In this document: in pieces, positions 10,621-22,849 of the stretch
How the letters are laid out: every line of letters starts with the position of its first letter
Position numbering within the stretch: position 1 is the stretch's first letter
Source: Sipunculus nudus
Lineage: Eukaryota > Annelida > Sipuncula > Golfingiida > Sipunculidae
Length of the DNA stretch: 64,000 nt
Assembly: GCA_026874595.1 (NCBI GenBank)
Contig: CM049311.1
Location: 61,010,453-61,074,452 of the forward strand
Reading direction: 5' to 3'
The notes under the pieces: generated by a model
Told to the model about the DNA's origin: nothing
What the model saw: the letters and a program-made list of their open reading frames with translations, nothing else
The model's database searches: none
Made by a program: the position numbers and the translations under genes

Positions 10621-13290
10621 AGACCTTTTATAAGACAAAATCTTCATGACATCCAATCTGATTATTCAAGATCTTTTGGCCAAGTGACATTGTGACTACC
10701 ATGAACTGTCCGAATTAGATTGTTTAAAATAAAATTTATTTCACTTACCAACAACAATCAGCTTTTAACATACAGCTCTTTGTGGAAGTTACCATGGACC
10801 TTGACCTTCAACAATAACACTTTAGAAGTTGTGAAAAATAACCTGTTTCACAAATATCAATTTAATTCCAGATTTGTCACAAGTTGTCTGGTGTTTTTTT
10901 TAAAAAAAAAAAAAAAAAAGAATTACATTTCTTTGGCTAAGTCAGGGCATTTCCTGATTGACTCCGCCCTATCTGCACACGGCCCCATGCGCTGTGTATA
11001 TGTTATCTGACACTTTTCATGGCCTCCATTCCACTTTTTCAACACTCATTTACAGGAATAAGCAACTACTTTCAAGGCAATATTTTGGCAGGCACAGAAT
11101 TATTTTAAAGGGAAGAAGCCATTTTTCGTGTTAACTCAACATGCTTTATATGTGATTAGGCCCCTTTAATGGCAATAATGCAAGCAAACTTACATATTTC
11201 TGTTAACCTCATGCAAGCAAAGCAACAGACAACAGATCATCAATATGAATATAGCATTTATTAAATATCACGAATGATGACATGACATACATGGTACAAA
11301 ATGACAATTTTTCTGGCAGGGCCAGGTGTATCAGGTTCACAACTGAGAGATTTCAACAGTTTTGTAAATGCCAACTGGCAAACTGCAACACACTTGACTA
11401 TGAACATGTGAACCAAAACTCCAATCTTACCTTGTTGTTAAACTGGCTGTTAATCCATATCTGTTGAAACATGAAAAAAAACATTGAACCATGGGTCATG
11501 ACACTCAGCTGAACTTGATACTGAGCTGCAGGATAATATAATATACTGTCATGACTCATATTAAGACTTCAGTTTTGTATTTGATATCTTTATACACCAA
11601 ACTGGAAGACCTTATCATCAGAATATATACCACTATATGGTACATCAGTATAGTTTCAACTGATTTTTAATAACAAACATCATGTTTTTGGCAGAGGATT
11701 AGAACTGTAACTGACAACTCTAGGATAATCAGGTCAAAGTGACCTAATTTTGCTAATACCTGTGGTTAGATATTTCACCATTATGATGTTTTTACATTTT
11801 AATCTATACAAACTGTTTGAAATTAAACATGTTTTTACAAGTATCCCTTTTGTGCATGAATAATATAGCATAGAAAGATGTTCAACAAAGCAAGTCCATC
11901 ACTACAGCTTAGCAGATCATTAATCAGCTGAGCAAAAATCAAAATACATAACATACAATGATTGAGAGAACAGAGTTTTGTTAATACAGATCATTAAACA
12001 CCAGTCAGTATATTCCCCTATGATGCAATATGACAATTGTATGAAAGTGCATAATAAATAATGAAAACAATAATAAAGACATGAAGGTTATAAGGAAAGC
12101 ATTGTAAACTGGTCACATTGTCTAACTGACATCTTAGCATTGGATTATAAATCTAAATTTTTTCTGTGACTGTTTTCTTTACACTGTTCCATAATTCATC
12201 ATGACATTATTTTACATGGAACTCTAAAATGTAAGTGATCAATTTTCAAGTTATTTGATCATCGTTATCCTAAATAATGAAGGATGTCATGTTAGAGAGA
12301 GACAGAATGACAGACAGACTGTCATAATTAAAGAATTAATTAAAGTATGCTGTGTGACAGGAAGAGTGTACCTGCCATATTCACTTAATACCTTAACAAT
12401 TTCCATTATCATACATACATATATATATATATATAAATTTAAATATATATATATATATTAATATAAATTATCTTACTTATTATTAAGGGCTTATGCCTAA
12501 CCTAGTATCTGTTAATTATCTGTTAATATTTTCCCAATGCAACGTTCAACTTCAATATAACAGATTTTCCTATATATTCATACCCTCCCCCCTTATTTAA
12601 ACCTTTTATGCCACACAAGTGTTTAAAACTGCATCAAGAGACTGCAAGGTTTATTGTTGCTCTTAAAAAATTCTGATAATCTCAATACCAAATGTTATTT
12701 CTACATTATAATCTGGCCACTGGTGCAGCGTCTGCAGGCAAGACCCCAACAGTTTGGTAAACTTTTTACCAATCTGTAAGAATTCAGCTTGAAAAAGTGG
12801 GTATTAAAGCTCTTGTTTTCTTATGTATGACATGGAATAGAATGAAAAATGCATGGTACAAATACACACACAAGAAAATCGAGGTCATATGAACATATGT
12901 ATTAATTTATAAATCTTATGATAACTTTAACATAACATTATACAAGTTCAAGATTGGTGCTCATGCTTTCCCAAACTCAAGAGTATATATACAAGTATAT
13001 GATAAGTTAATAAACACAGCATTCATTCAGCAAAAGACAAAGGTACATGTACATACCTGACATTATTATCACATATATCATCAACATAACATGAGCAGTA
13101 CTACAAGTAGTCCCTGAGTTTATGACTAAATTAAAGCATTCAACCCTGTAATGGCCATTTCCATTGCACCTTTTCCCTTCATTCACTGTAGCAAGGGTGA
13201 GAAAGTTCTGTCGCATATCTGCTTGGGAAAAAATGCCCTTACAATGTATTTCTGTGGATTTTCACAGGTATTCAATAAATAGACATACAC
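10620..13290. other. AT-rich non-coding stretch with simple repeats
   Basis: A mixed T/A run lies at about 10895-10920, and an (AT)n tract near 12418-12460 forms a possible hairpin around aaatttaaa. A plus-strand frame at 10720-11010 spans the A-run and is not protein-like. No splice-bounded exon was seen. Confidence 0.5.
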
Positions 13291-13296
13291 ATCACA

Positions 13297-13302
13297 TTTA
13301 TT
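13297..13302 (-). promoter_or_regulatory. Likely polyadenylation signal AATAAA (- strand)
   Basis: Plus-strand tttatt gives AATAAA on the minus strand about 480 bases beyond the stop of the last exon at 13784-14040, a plausible 3' UTR length. It is the nearest clear hexamer I noticed in that direction. Confidence 0.4.
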
Positions 13303-13783
13303 AGCTAGGCAGTGTCCAAGTTCTTTCCATTTTCATAATGTTCAAAAATGATATTTTTAAGTTGATTTTTAAAAACCAGTCTGCAAAAATGAATAGTTGT
13401 CTGCGCCTATCAGATTTTTTACCCTTTTTATAATAATCCAGGTGACTGCCAGCACTTAATCACTTGTTTCATCATGAGTAAATAATGATAGTTTGGGACA
13501 TTTACCAAAACTGACTACTCATATTATTTCAAATTTACCAAAATTGGCTGATAGGTTTTTAGATATTCACCATAACTGACATATGATATTTCAAACAATC
13601 ACCAAATCTTACTGATGATATTTCAGGACATTCACAGAATGTGATTATCAGTACTTCAAGACCATCCCCAAGGATGATCAAATGTAGAGTGATTGTCATA
13701 GACTTCTCAAGCCTTTCACTTTCAAGAGTTTCAGAACAGACTAAGAACTTACTAATCTTAGTCACCTTACCCAAGTCCCTTGA

Positions 13784-14040
13784 CTATGTAATGACCATGA
13801 GGTTGACTTCGCCGGTTGGCATCTCTTCCACCCCTTCTAGCACTGCTTCTTGCTGGCCATCCACAACCTCCTCATCTTCCCCAATTGCACCCTGGGAAGG
13901 ATGAAGAGGGTCCTTTCCCATGGCTGCCAGGTGAGCTTGAATCTCTTGAGCTTCACTGACGGGGATGGGCGCTAACTCAACAGCAGTCACTTCTGTCCCC
14001 TCTGCTACAGTGATCTGGTGGTCTGGGAGACTGACAGTGT
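13784..14040 (-). CDS. Last coding exon, acidic C-terminal tail of an unidentified protein
   Basis: On the minus strand the acceptor ctatattttcag is followed by an uninterrupted frame of 84 codons ending in TAG. It starts with two bases that complete a split codon, then reads TVSLPDHQITVAEGTEVTAV and continues through PIPVSEAQEIQAHLAAMG to a strongly acidic segment (GEDEEVVDGQQEAVLEGVEE) and a final EVNLMVIT. The segment has clearly higher GC and codon-like texture than its surroundings. The composition (acidic, Gln/Val/Thr-rich, no Cys) resembles transactivation or C-terminal tails of nuclear regulators, but I recognise no family and name none. The upstream exons lie at higher coordinates and were not found. 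The mixed open frame on the opposite strand (13641-13904) is a shadow. Confidence 0.7.
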
Positions 14041-14439
14041 CTGAAAATATAGAAAATGTCCATTGATTCTGAGGGAATCAAAGTAAATAGGTCTAAAAAG
14101 CAGCAACTGTAGCATACATGTTACTACACCATAATGTGATTGAGGTTGGTCAAGACAGCTGAACCACCCATGACATTCACTCAAATTTAATGTTCAAACT
14201 CCAAAAATTGTCAATGTATTTTTTACTGCAAAAGAATGTCTCTTACCAACTGTCATCATCAACACTTTGGTCAATGCATTACAATCAACAACAGCCTGCC
14301 TCTTATATGTAACCCTCAATAACAAGGTACTCAGGGTACTTTGTATTCAATACTTTTAAAGCAGCAAAAGCCTTAAAGATTCATCACAACACACTAGTAT
14401 AGTTACTCTGTCCCAGCCCCATCACTGCATCAGTTAATT

Positions 14440-15062
14440 ACCATGAGCAACAACCTAACCTTTACCAGTTCATTAGCATCAGCAATGACGTACACTTTAC
14501 CAGTTTCATATCCATGAGCAACAACCTAAACTTTACCAATTACATTACCATCAGTGACAACCTATCAATTACATTACCCTCAAAAACAATCTACAATTAC
14601 ATAACCATCCGCAACAGCCAACCAACTACCGATTACATTACCATCAACAACATTTTACCAACTACAAATTGCATTACTTTCAGCTACAGCCTACAATTTA
14701 CCAATTGCATTACCATCAGCAACAGCCTACCATTTACCAATTACATTACTATCAGCTACAGCCTACTATTTACCAATTGCATTACTATCAGCTACAGCCT
14801 ACCTTTTATCAATTGCATTACTATCAGCAACAGCCTACCACTAAATCCACAAGAAATTACCTACCCATCTCTGATAACATTACCAACAGGCTGCCAATCA
14901 CATTACCATGAGCAATTACTTTGCAACTACCAATTATGTTGCCATGAGTATTTACCTGTTACCAGTTGCATTACCATCAACAACAGCTTACAAATGTATT
15001 ACCATCAGCAAAAACCGGACCCTTTCATCCAATTCTTTACCATTAGCAAGAGCTTACCTTAC
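14440..15062 (+). repeat. 36-bp minisatellite with a spurious open frame
   Basis: Units of about 36 bp of the form cagctacagcctactattta + ccaattgcattactat repeat from roughly 14440 to 15060, best preserved at 14690-14840 and degenerate at both ends. Because 36 is a multiple of three, one frame stays open for 183 codons (14514-15065) and a second for 80 codons; the translated product is just the repeat (TNCITISYSLPF-like). No evidence of a real gene. Confidence 0.9.
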
Positions 15063-15064
15063 TG

Positions 15065-15990
15065 ATAGCAACTTCCTATACTGATAAGATAATGTAAACT
15101 TGACGTTTAATTAGCTTCAGGTCTGAAGTCGACCGCCTCAACCAAATAGCCCCCAGGGTCAACCTCTCAGTATATCAAAGTTACCACGTACCTTCAGTGT
15201 ATGGTGTTGGTTTAACGAAGACTTAACTATACGTGATGATACTTAGCCAACTAATAAAAACGTGGCATGCCCTCCAATGGTGCTATGTTATCATGATTAT
15301 CAACCCTAAGAAGCATCATTCATACTAAAGATAAGACTGCATTAACCTCAGGTAAGGAGGGTCTCAAAGCCAGAGAAACAGGTACAATTCAATACCGGAA
15401 AACCACAAGGTATGAAGTCCACAAATAATCGCTGATGAGGGCTTCATGCTATTGGCTTTACTCTTTTATCATCCAGGGGTCTCCTACTCCAGTGATCCAA
15501 TTCATCTTCATTTACATATTTAATGATAACCTAAAACCTCCACTGAAATTCAATATCCTCCCAATTCAGTGCTTAAACATGCTAATGATATGCAAATGAT
15601 AAGGAATTGTCATTTCGATATGCAAATGAACAGGCACTGTCAATGTCTTGCTTTACATCTCTGTGTTATGCTAATCTAATGTGAATGATGTCACTGTGTC
15701 AGTCATTTCAATCAATATTAAAAAAGAACATTGTGGAAGATATTAATGATTTTCCCAGTAAATACTGTATTCCATGTTGTTGTGGCATAACCACAATTGT
15801 AAATCTTGACTGAAATATTTTAAATATCAAGCAGTTAACCGAAACCAATGTTAATACGATGCTCCTGTACTGTCTTGGACAAAGTATGAGAGCTTACTTG
15901 CCTAGCTGACCATAACATAATTAATAAACCAGATAATCATCCTGATTATTTTACAAACTGATAGCCACATAAGGTTCAAAATCTTTTTTT
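15065..15990. other. Non-coding stretch
   Basis: No splice-bounded open frame. An isolated good donor string (CAG/GTAAGG near 15350) has no open exon before it. Repeated atgcaaatgat/atgcaaatgaa (near 15590-15630) are octamer-like strings, probably coincidental in AT-rich DNA. Confidence 0.4.
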
Positions 15991-15994
15991 TCAA

Positions 15995-16056
15995 AGGCAG
16001 GATAGAACCAGTGGTTAGTGCACTTCATTTCAAAACTGATGGTTCACAGTTTTATC
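15995..16056 (+). mobile_element. Degenerate tRNA-derived SINE head
   Basis: The string accagtggttagtgcactt resembles a tRNA box A region (GCCCAGTGGTTAGNGCACT, common in invertebrate SINEs). About 30 bases later tgatggttcacagttttatc stands where the B box should be, though degraded. It is a decayed remnant, not a functional tRNA. Confidence 0.4.
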
Positions 16057-16299
16057 ACAACAGAATCCATCTGTGACAAATGACCCACAGGTCATGAAGC
16101 TCAGGTTGAGCATTGAACATATTGCTGATCTATACTGCATACAACTGAACAAACAAAAGTCACCATCAGGCTCTGCTGAATTTAACATGTATGTAGCATA
16201 ACAGATGGGTAACCAATATGGCTGAACTTTGAGTGTTATATATACCAAATATCCATCACTGGAAGAACAATACAAATAGTTGCTTATAAGTTCTGCAAA

Positions 16300-16620
16300 T
16301 AAAAGTCATGGTCACCCTAAAGGTAACTGCTTTCAGGGAGTCAAATGTTGCTGCTTTCTACCAATTTTGAACCAAATCTGATAAGAACTCTTCATGCTAT
16401 ATGCTTAATAGAAAACATAGCCCAAAGTCCACAAATTAAAAAAAAGAAACATGACCTTGAAAGCAAAGATCAAGGTCAAAGCACCAAGGAAAATGTTGTG
16501 ACCCCTATAATATAGGAATATGATACAATATAGGCAGTGTGTCTGAGATATAGGTTTTTAAAAAAGTTTGGATGCGAACGCTTAACACTAGGTGCTTGAT
16601 GATGATATAATTACAGATGC
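16300..16620 (+). repeat. Dispersed repeat copy 1 (caaggtcaaagcacc family)
   Basis: It shares ordered phrases with 26880-27190: aaccaaatctgat, gatcaaggtcaaagcaccaagg, ataggaatatgatacaatat, gagatataggtttttaaaaaag, then a gcgaacgc/cagacgc segment. About 300 bp long, clearly diverged. It contains tcaaggtca, the extended nuclear-receptor half-site, like the arrays at 4.3-6.9 kb. Confidence 0.6.
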
Positions 16621-19600
16621 AGATTCCAGCTGTAAATAGCTTTCAAGTTTTTATTCTTATATAAGCATTGTTTTTCCTTGAAAAAAAATTTACAGAAATA
16701 TTTCAGATATGGAAATCTAAAAAAAACACAAACTTTTAACAGCCTTTAAGAAGTTACATCCGATAGTTTCAGCATCATCATGTACCAAATGTGCCATAAC
16801 AGGTGTAAGCCAGGGATAAACATGAAGAGAAATCACTGATAAGGAATAAAATGCACCATGAGAAAAAATGAAGTGATAAAAAGTGATCTAGGATAAGATC
16901 ATACATATAGCACATGATTTATCTTCATCTCATGCTCTAATACTACATCAAAGGCCTGATGGTATCATGGATTGAACATCACAGGACTGTCCTCAAATGC
17001 CCTCTGTATTCACTTAAATGAATATATAATTTTGCGTGATCCTGCCGAGCTTGATACAATCAGTTTGAAAAAAAAAATGGTGTTCTCTTTAAGAGCTGTC
17101 ACCAGAGATAAATTATAAGTTATTACCACTATCCCAGGAGGTGAGAGAAAAGACAGAGAAACTAAACACATACTGGGTGAGGTTATTTTTTAGCTGAATC
17201 AGCATAATTATTGTAACTGGATGATGGATACATGATGAAACAATAATTATTTACAGGACAACATACCGTTTCTTTAAGGGAATAATAGATATTTACAACA
17301 ATTTTCTCCTAAATTCATTATTAAAATGTTTTATGTTTTTTACAAGTCCACAAAATAAATAACCCTGAGACTATTGTTGTATTTTTTTCTTATGTTTCAA
17401 TAAACAACTAATGAATAAAAACTTTTGGGATCTATTTCAGGGGAAAAAAATAATTTTGAAATAATTGTGACTTCAATATTTTTTCCCCAATTACACCTAT
17501 GAATCACATATATTATATAATTGACTTCAACCTATTTTTTTACATCAACGCCTCCTATTGATCACATATATAATGGTAACCACCCCTCCTCCCCCAGAAC
17601 TTACACACACCAACATAACCGTATTGAACAGTGTGTACTGTCTTAACAACTGATATGGCTACTGAAGCCTTTCTGAAGTCCATTCTCGTCCAAAATATAT
17701 ATAACTGGGATGTCAAACAGATGGCAAGGAATTATTACAGAAGGTATACCTGCACATCATGTATCAAGCTATGACTTAATTTCAATCATCCTTAATTAAT
17801 AAATTGAAATGCTATTAATAGGCAATGGACATCACATAGGAAAAATCCTCACAATTGATAGGAAGATTGATATTATATTGGCAGACCTGATAGTCTGGTG
17901 GAGAGGAAAGTCATTACCAGAATACACTTTAAAGCTTACAAGATAATGAAGATTTGGGTAGAAAGTGTCCTGGGGTTAAGCCACTTCTGACTGACAATAC
18001 CTTCATTTAAACACATGGTGTCAGTTCTATACACTGTCATTTAAAGAGAGATTTGGACCAGCTTTTGTGTCAAGTTATATCTGCTGTTGCTTGGAAGGCT
18101 TTTCAAGATTATCTTATTTTAAATACCTGCTTGTAACAGCTAAACTTTCTCAAGTGAATCAGTGCAGCAGAGATTTTAAGCAGCTTATGTCAATTAAGTT
18201 AAAACTGTAAGCTGGGTGACCCCTCCGGGGCAGATTTCCTGTAGTGTATAATTGCAGTGACAGGTATTAACATCATATCCTATTAGATTCAATAAAATAA
18301 TTAGTCAGTATTAGTATTCCACACCATTTGTGAGAAAAAAAGTTAAATTTATGTGCTAGTTTCTTATTTCAACAGACAGCAATGGATCTATTTAAAACCA
18401 AAATCCATTTTGGAAATAATATTTACAAATGAACATCTAAGGAAATGTTTCTATTTTTGTTTACAGACTCCTGAGTCTTTTGAAAACAGTACTGATAATA
18501 ACTGCATGTATTAGCTGACAGGAACCAGCTGATCACAGAGAACAGGACATTATTCAAGCTTCAAATGTTTCACAACTCAGGAGGCCTGCATACATTATGA
18601 TATCATTTTCTTGTCAAGAGCTGGCAGTGTACCCATTAGTTCTCTGGTCATCTATCCTCCCATTTCACAAGAACATCAGTGACTGCCTTGGACTAACACC
18701 CCCACCCCACCCCCTGCTAGTCTAGGTCTCAATTATCAGCCCTTAACTTTAAGATGATATCCAGAACATAAAGAAAGTCCTTCAGTGAGTATGCTATGAC
18801 CAAAAGTATCTCATTTATCAATAAAGAGCAACTTCTCAGAATAGCCTTTTAAACTATCATATTACATGAACAAAAATATGCAAAACAAGTAATATGTATC
18901 ACAGGGTCCAGGAATACTATATATGACATTGCAAGAAAGTGGTGTGGCCTTTTGACCAAAACTTCTGGAAAATTTGCTGGAAAATAAAGATTTAACAGCT
19001 CCTCTTTCCGCAATATAATTATCATAGTTGCATTTTTTTATTAGGTATTAACCCCTATATTTATTGTTAATCCTTCATAGTCTGGTCCAGTTATTGATAA
19101 AAACTTTCTCCAACTAATTTAATTCATAACCAATCACAAAATCTGGTAAGATAATTGATATTAACACTTCTCTTAAAAACCAGCCCCATTTTTTAAGCTA
19201 CAGGAAAAAGGTACAGGTATCTGACATGGGGTATTCCTTTTGTTTTATCAAATAAGCCAAATTCAAACTTTTGTGACAAGGGTTCAGTCCCAATCTCTCG
19301 GATATATTTCAGTCAGTTGCTTCTAGATTTTCATAGCAACATTTGCAGACCTCAAACATAACCTATATATACTGATGCAGGGTTATCCCAAAGGGCGCTC
19401 GTTAATGAAAAAAAAATGTAAGGCCCGTCACCTGTCTAACGAGCCGAGGTATTTAACTAAATGGACAAGGGCAAATTTGTTGGTTGCTGACCTTAGTGTA
19501 TTTTGTAAGGGTGATAAACCCTGTGACCTGAAACTCTGAAGGCTACTATAAATATTGTACTGTCTTTGTAATGTATGCTACGCAGGTATCTTGTCAAAGG

Positions 19601-20350
19601 TGCTGGCCGGGTTTCCTCTCAGAAGTGCTCAGGTACCTCTGATTGACGTTTTTAGTGTACATGGTTATGAACAGTATGTCCTGGCTTGTTGGTCACAGGA
19701 TCACGTCGTACGTAACATCTGAGGTGGTCAACTCTGTCGCGCAGACATATCAAGAGTTTTTATCCACTCCAGTACACTTTACAGTGATTATATGGCAGAA
19801 AAATGGTATTTCATCACAATATAAAAGGAAGAAATTCCAAATAATAAAATACCCAAGGACATAATAGAAACAGGCAAAATGCTCCATGACACATTATGAC
19901 CATGTTCAAAGGTAGAATGTGAGCTAAATAGAAAGTTACAACATTTTCAAATATGCACCATGAAGTAAAGTATGTGCACAGGTATAATGCATACATTTCA
20001 TAAATGCCCTGTGGATAGGAAACTGGTCATCAACAAATAGCCATTCCTTTAGTAAGGAAAAATTTGTACATTATAATATATTTAACAAATTCAAGATTCA
20101 TTAGGTGTAGCTATGTAGGTGTTCAGGTGAGAATTTCAAGAGATTTCAGATCAGTCAAACTGACCTTTCCTAACCTTTTAAAGGGATGTTTCACAGGAAT
20201 AAACTCTCCATGTGGAAAATTCCAACTCACACTGAATTTAAGCCCTGCATATGGCCTGTGTGTGTAGTTAAAATACAGAGTTTCTTGAACAATTAAAGCC
20301 AAAGCTAGCTTGAGTTATTGAACAAGCCCCTTAATAAGCGGTGAGCATTA
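16620..20350. other. Intron-like AT-rich DNA
   Basis: No convincing exon. A two-copy degenerate tandem of about 65 bp lies at 17465-17575 (gacttcaa...atcacatatat). A slightly more CpG-containing patch at 19390-19760 carries an open plus-strand frame (19643-19864) without good splice sites. If the first exon at 20359-20580 is real, this interval is its first intron. Confidence 0.4.
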
Positions 20351-20358
20351 AACAAGTG

Positions 20359-20580
20359 TCATGTGTTGGGGCGGAGACCCTCTGATGTGGCATATACGAG
20401 ACCCCTTGAGGTTGTTAACAAGGTAAGACAGACCTCTTCAGTACCCGGCTCATTCTGCGGCACTATGAGTAGTATATATGTCTTTCCTTCATGGGGCAAC
20501 TCTTCAATCTCTGACCACCCATAACAAATGGCTAAACATGTAGCAAACAGTACAATACAGAAGGACCATATTAGTATCAT
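20359..20580 (-). CDS. Candidate first exon with signal peptide, possibly alpha-2-macroglobulin-like
   Basis: On the minus strand an ATG at 20580 opens a frame of 73 codons. It begins with a classic signal peptide (MILIWSFCIVLFATCLAIC, cleavage plausible after CYG), then WSEIEELPHEGK, then TYILLIVPQNEPGTEEVCL-TLL. The pattern YxLxxP...G(T)EExVCLxL is what the first macroglobulin domain of the alpha-2-macroglobulin/complement C3/CD109 family looks like near its N-terminus; this is recollection of the family, not a search. The donor is uncertain: GTACTG after the Pro-Gly codons, or GTATATG near the end, are options, and the tail after TTSRG may be intron. A TATA-like TATAAG lies about 105 bases upstream. 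Such a protein would be secreted and act as a protease trap or opsonin. No second exon was found in the 6 kb downstream. Confidence 0.45.
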   Translation of the reverse strand: MILIWSFCIVLFATCLAICYGWSEIEELPHEGKTYILLIVPQNEPGTEEVCLTLLTTSRGLVYATSEGLRPNT

Positions 20581-20682
20581 ACCAAGGAAACCAGGTTACA
20601 ATATCCCTGTGAACTTACTCCAAAAGTAGCGAGCCACAGGACCACACACACTCTGCCACTATATACACGAGTCATACACCCC

Positions 20683-20688
20683 TTATAC
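20683..20688 (-). promoter_or_regulatory. TATA-like element upstream of the 20580 ATG
   Basis: The minus strand reads ctgtataagggg here, about 105 bases before the candidate start codon. A second TATA-like string (gtatatag) lies about 20 bases nearer. The position fits a short-5'UTR promoter but is not proof. Confidence 0.3.
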
Positions 20689-20699
20689 AGTTATAAACC

Positions 20700-22660
20700 T
20701 GTTTCTGTCATCACAGACCCTGGGCTGTCATGAACTTAATGAATCCTTCAACCATCGTACTTTTAACTTTAATACCAAAGCAGTAGGACACTTTATGTGG
20801 ACCTGCCCTTGGACTTGACAGGGTAAACTGCTTCAGTGACCTGTCATTGCATTCTCCCCTCATATACAAACCATACAGACAAAATGCCTGTCATATCTAA
20901 TATTTTATACCTGAACTGGAGACTGCCAGAGTATTTTTATTAGAATTATACTGTTTTATTCCTGACCTAACTACCAAGTGATTTCTTTGATAATGCCACC
21001 TCCAGCCAAAACCGTGATTAAACATTTATGCAAAGTATCATATAAAAGTGTTTATCTCTATGGTATGAAAAAAATGTGCATACTTTCTGTCAACCAGTCC
21101 TGATAGTAAATTTAAAGTACTAATTCATCAGTGAAATCTATTCTCTTGCTCTCCCAGTCCCCTTGTTGTCTGTGTCAAATATGAATACAATGGCTCTCTC
21201 TATCATGTCGATAATTCACTTTTACAAGCCTCTTTAACAGTATGTCATTTATCATACAAACAGTGTCACTTAAATCATTAGTTTATATCAGCATGCATCT
21301 TTGACTTTACATTTAAGTAAATTAATTTCTCTTTGTGGTGATGAAATGAAAAAACATAACTCTTGTTTATCATTGTAACATCTTTGTAAGGACTGACAAA
21401 TAATACTAACTGTATTAAGAAAATCTGTCATCAACTGTGTTATAAAACAGGGCCACTATACTAAATATATGTATGAGCTGTTACACAAAATATAGCTTGA
21501 CAATGGGGAAGTTAACATGTCTTTATTAGCTGAATGAACACATTACTTAATGACTATCTGTAAACAAGATATTGTGTGATAAAAGTATCAGAAAGTGAAA
21601 CAAAATGTGTGTATCTATATAAACACTAGGTAGTCAATTTGATTAAATGTAAACAAAAACTTCTATTCAGGAAAAAAATTCATGTCAAAACTAAAGTTAA
21701 TTCAAGGATAAAATGTGCATTTTTTGTTTGGACAATACCAGAAAGCTGTTATAAATGTTGAGTTATTCAGACCTAATAAAATGGTTGTCTAATTATTACT
21801 CAAATGACAAAAGTTTATTAATAGTACCTGTATATATAGTTACTGCGTTGTTCCTTATTCTTTTCGGTTTAGACAACTGGATATAGATGCAGGATTCTAA
21901 AGAGAGTTCTAAGCTTAGGTCTTCACCATAAAATGGATGTGCCAACCCATCAGCTGGTTAGTAGTTGATCCAGTCATGGGTGGTTTCAACCCTCCTCCCC
22001 CCCCCCCCCCCCAACGCGCCCACGCCCCCCCCCCCCCCCCCCCCAACCCAACACACATAGGTGCTTTGGCTATATGGTCTGTGAAGAGCAGCGCAACTTG
22101 GAAGAATAAATAAACCTGAAATCAGACTGTATATTAATCTTGAACTTGAACACCACATAACCCTGTTGCCTGCTTTTAATGGCCTGTATTCACTGATACC
22201 CACCTAGCTGGTTTTGAATATATACAGTATTAACACTCAAACAGATTATATGAAGCAGTACAGTGAGTATATTGATATAAAGTAAACAGCTGACATTCCA
22301 CTCCCTTGTCCGTTTCTCCTTGAGCACTGGAGATATTAAGACATGGTGGATGGACTTGTTGAGCATTCATTGTCAATGTCCTGCCGGCCAACACTGTGTT
22401 CTGATTTTCAACCTGTACTAAAACAAACCAATGCCATACCGGTGGTACACAGAGTACTCACTACTACAGGTATACAAGTGCAGTGCATGACTTGTGTATC
22501 CTGTCTCAATTGTACAGTATACATACCTAAAAAATACAGGTACAATATCAAATTATACTTCAGACAGGAAATCATGGGATTCCTTAAATAACTAGAGAGC
22601 TTAACAGAGTGCAGACCTCCAACAATGTCAAACATTGGATACCTGATAATGAGTGCATGA
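20700..22660. other. Upstream non-coding DNA with poly-C tracts
   Basis: AT-rich sequence without exons, interrupted by two long C runs at 21997-22044. The minus-strand frame 21958-22203 is created by the G run and is not a gene. Confidence 0.5.
21997..22044. repeat. Twin poly-C homopolymer runs around ACGCGCCCACG
   Basis: Two C runs of about 16 and 20 bases flank a short CpG-rich spacer. Such runs are prone to sequencing and assembly length errors. Confidence 0.95.
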
Positions 22661-22662
22661 AG

Positions 22663-22844
22663 TACAGTGGAACCAGTTCATAAGACCACCTGTCTATTAA
22701 GACCATCTGTCTACTAAGACCACTCATGAGTGAACCAAAAACGTGCACATTGGTTATAACTGACCTGTTTAATAAGACCACCTGTGAATTAAAACCACTT
22801 TTGGCCAGTCAAATGGGTGGCCTCATAACACAGGTTTCACTGTA
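22663..22844. mobile_element. MITE with TACAGTGRAACC terminal inverted repeats
   Basis: The element starts TACAGTGGAACC and ends GGTTTCACTGTA, a terminal inverted repeat of about 12 bp with one mismatch, bounded by TA. The inside contains subrepeats (aagaccacctgtctattaag, aagaccatctgtctactaag). Length about 182 bp. TA targets and CAGTGRAACC ends fit non-autonomous Tc1/mariner or pogo-type elements. Related fragments lie at 32488, 35380-35510 and 55571. Confidence 0.65.
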
Positions 22845-22849
22845 TATTG

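Noticed and set aside
13641-13904. 87-codon plus-strand frame
   Set aside because: It is antisense to the supported minus-strand last exon at 13784-14040, and its Ser/Pro-rich reading mirrors that exon's acidic codons.
14514-15065. 183-codon plus-strand open frame
   Set aside because: It is the in-frame reading of a 36-bp tandem repeat; the period divisible by three keeps it open. No start context, splice sites or non-repetitive domain.
21958-22203. Gly-rich minus-strand frame
   Set aside because: Produced by translation of the poly-G complement of two C runs.
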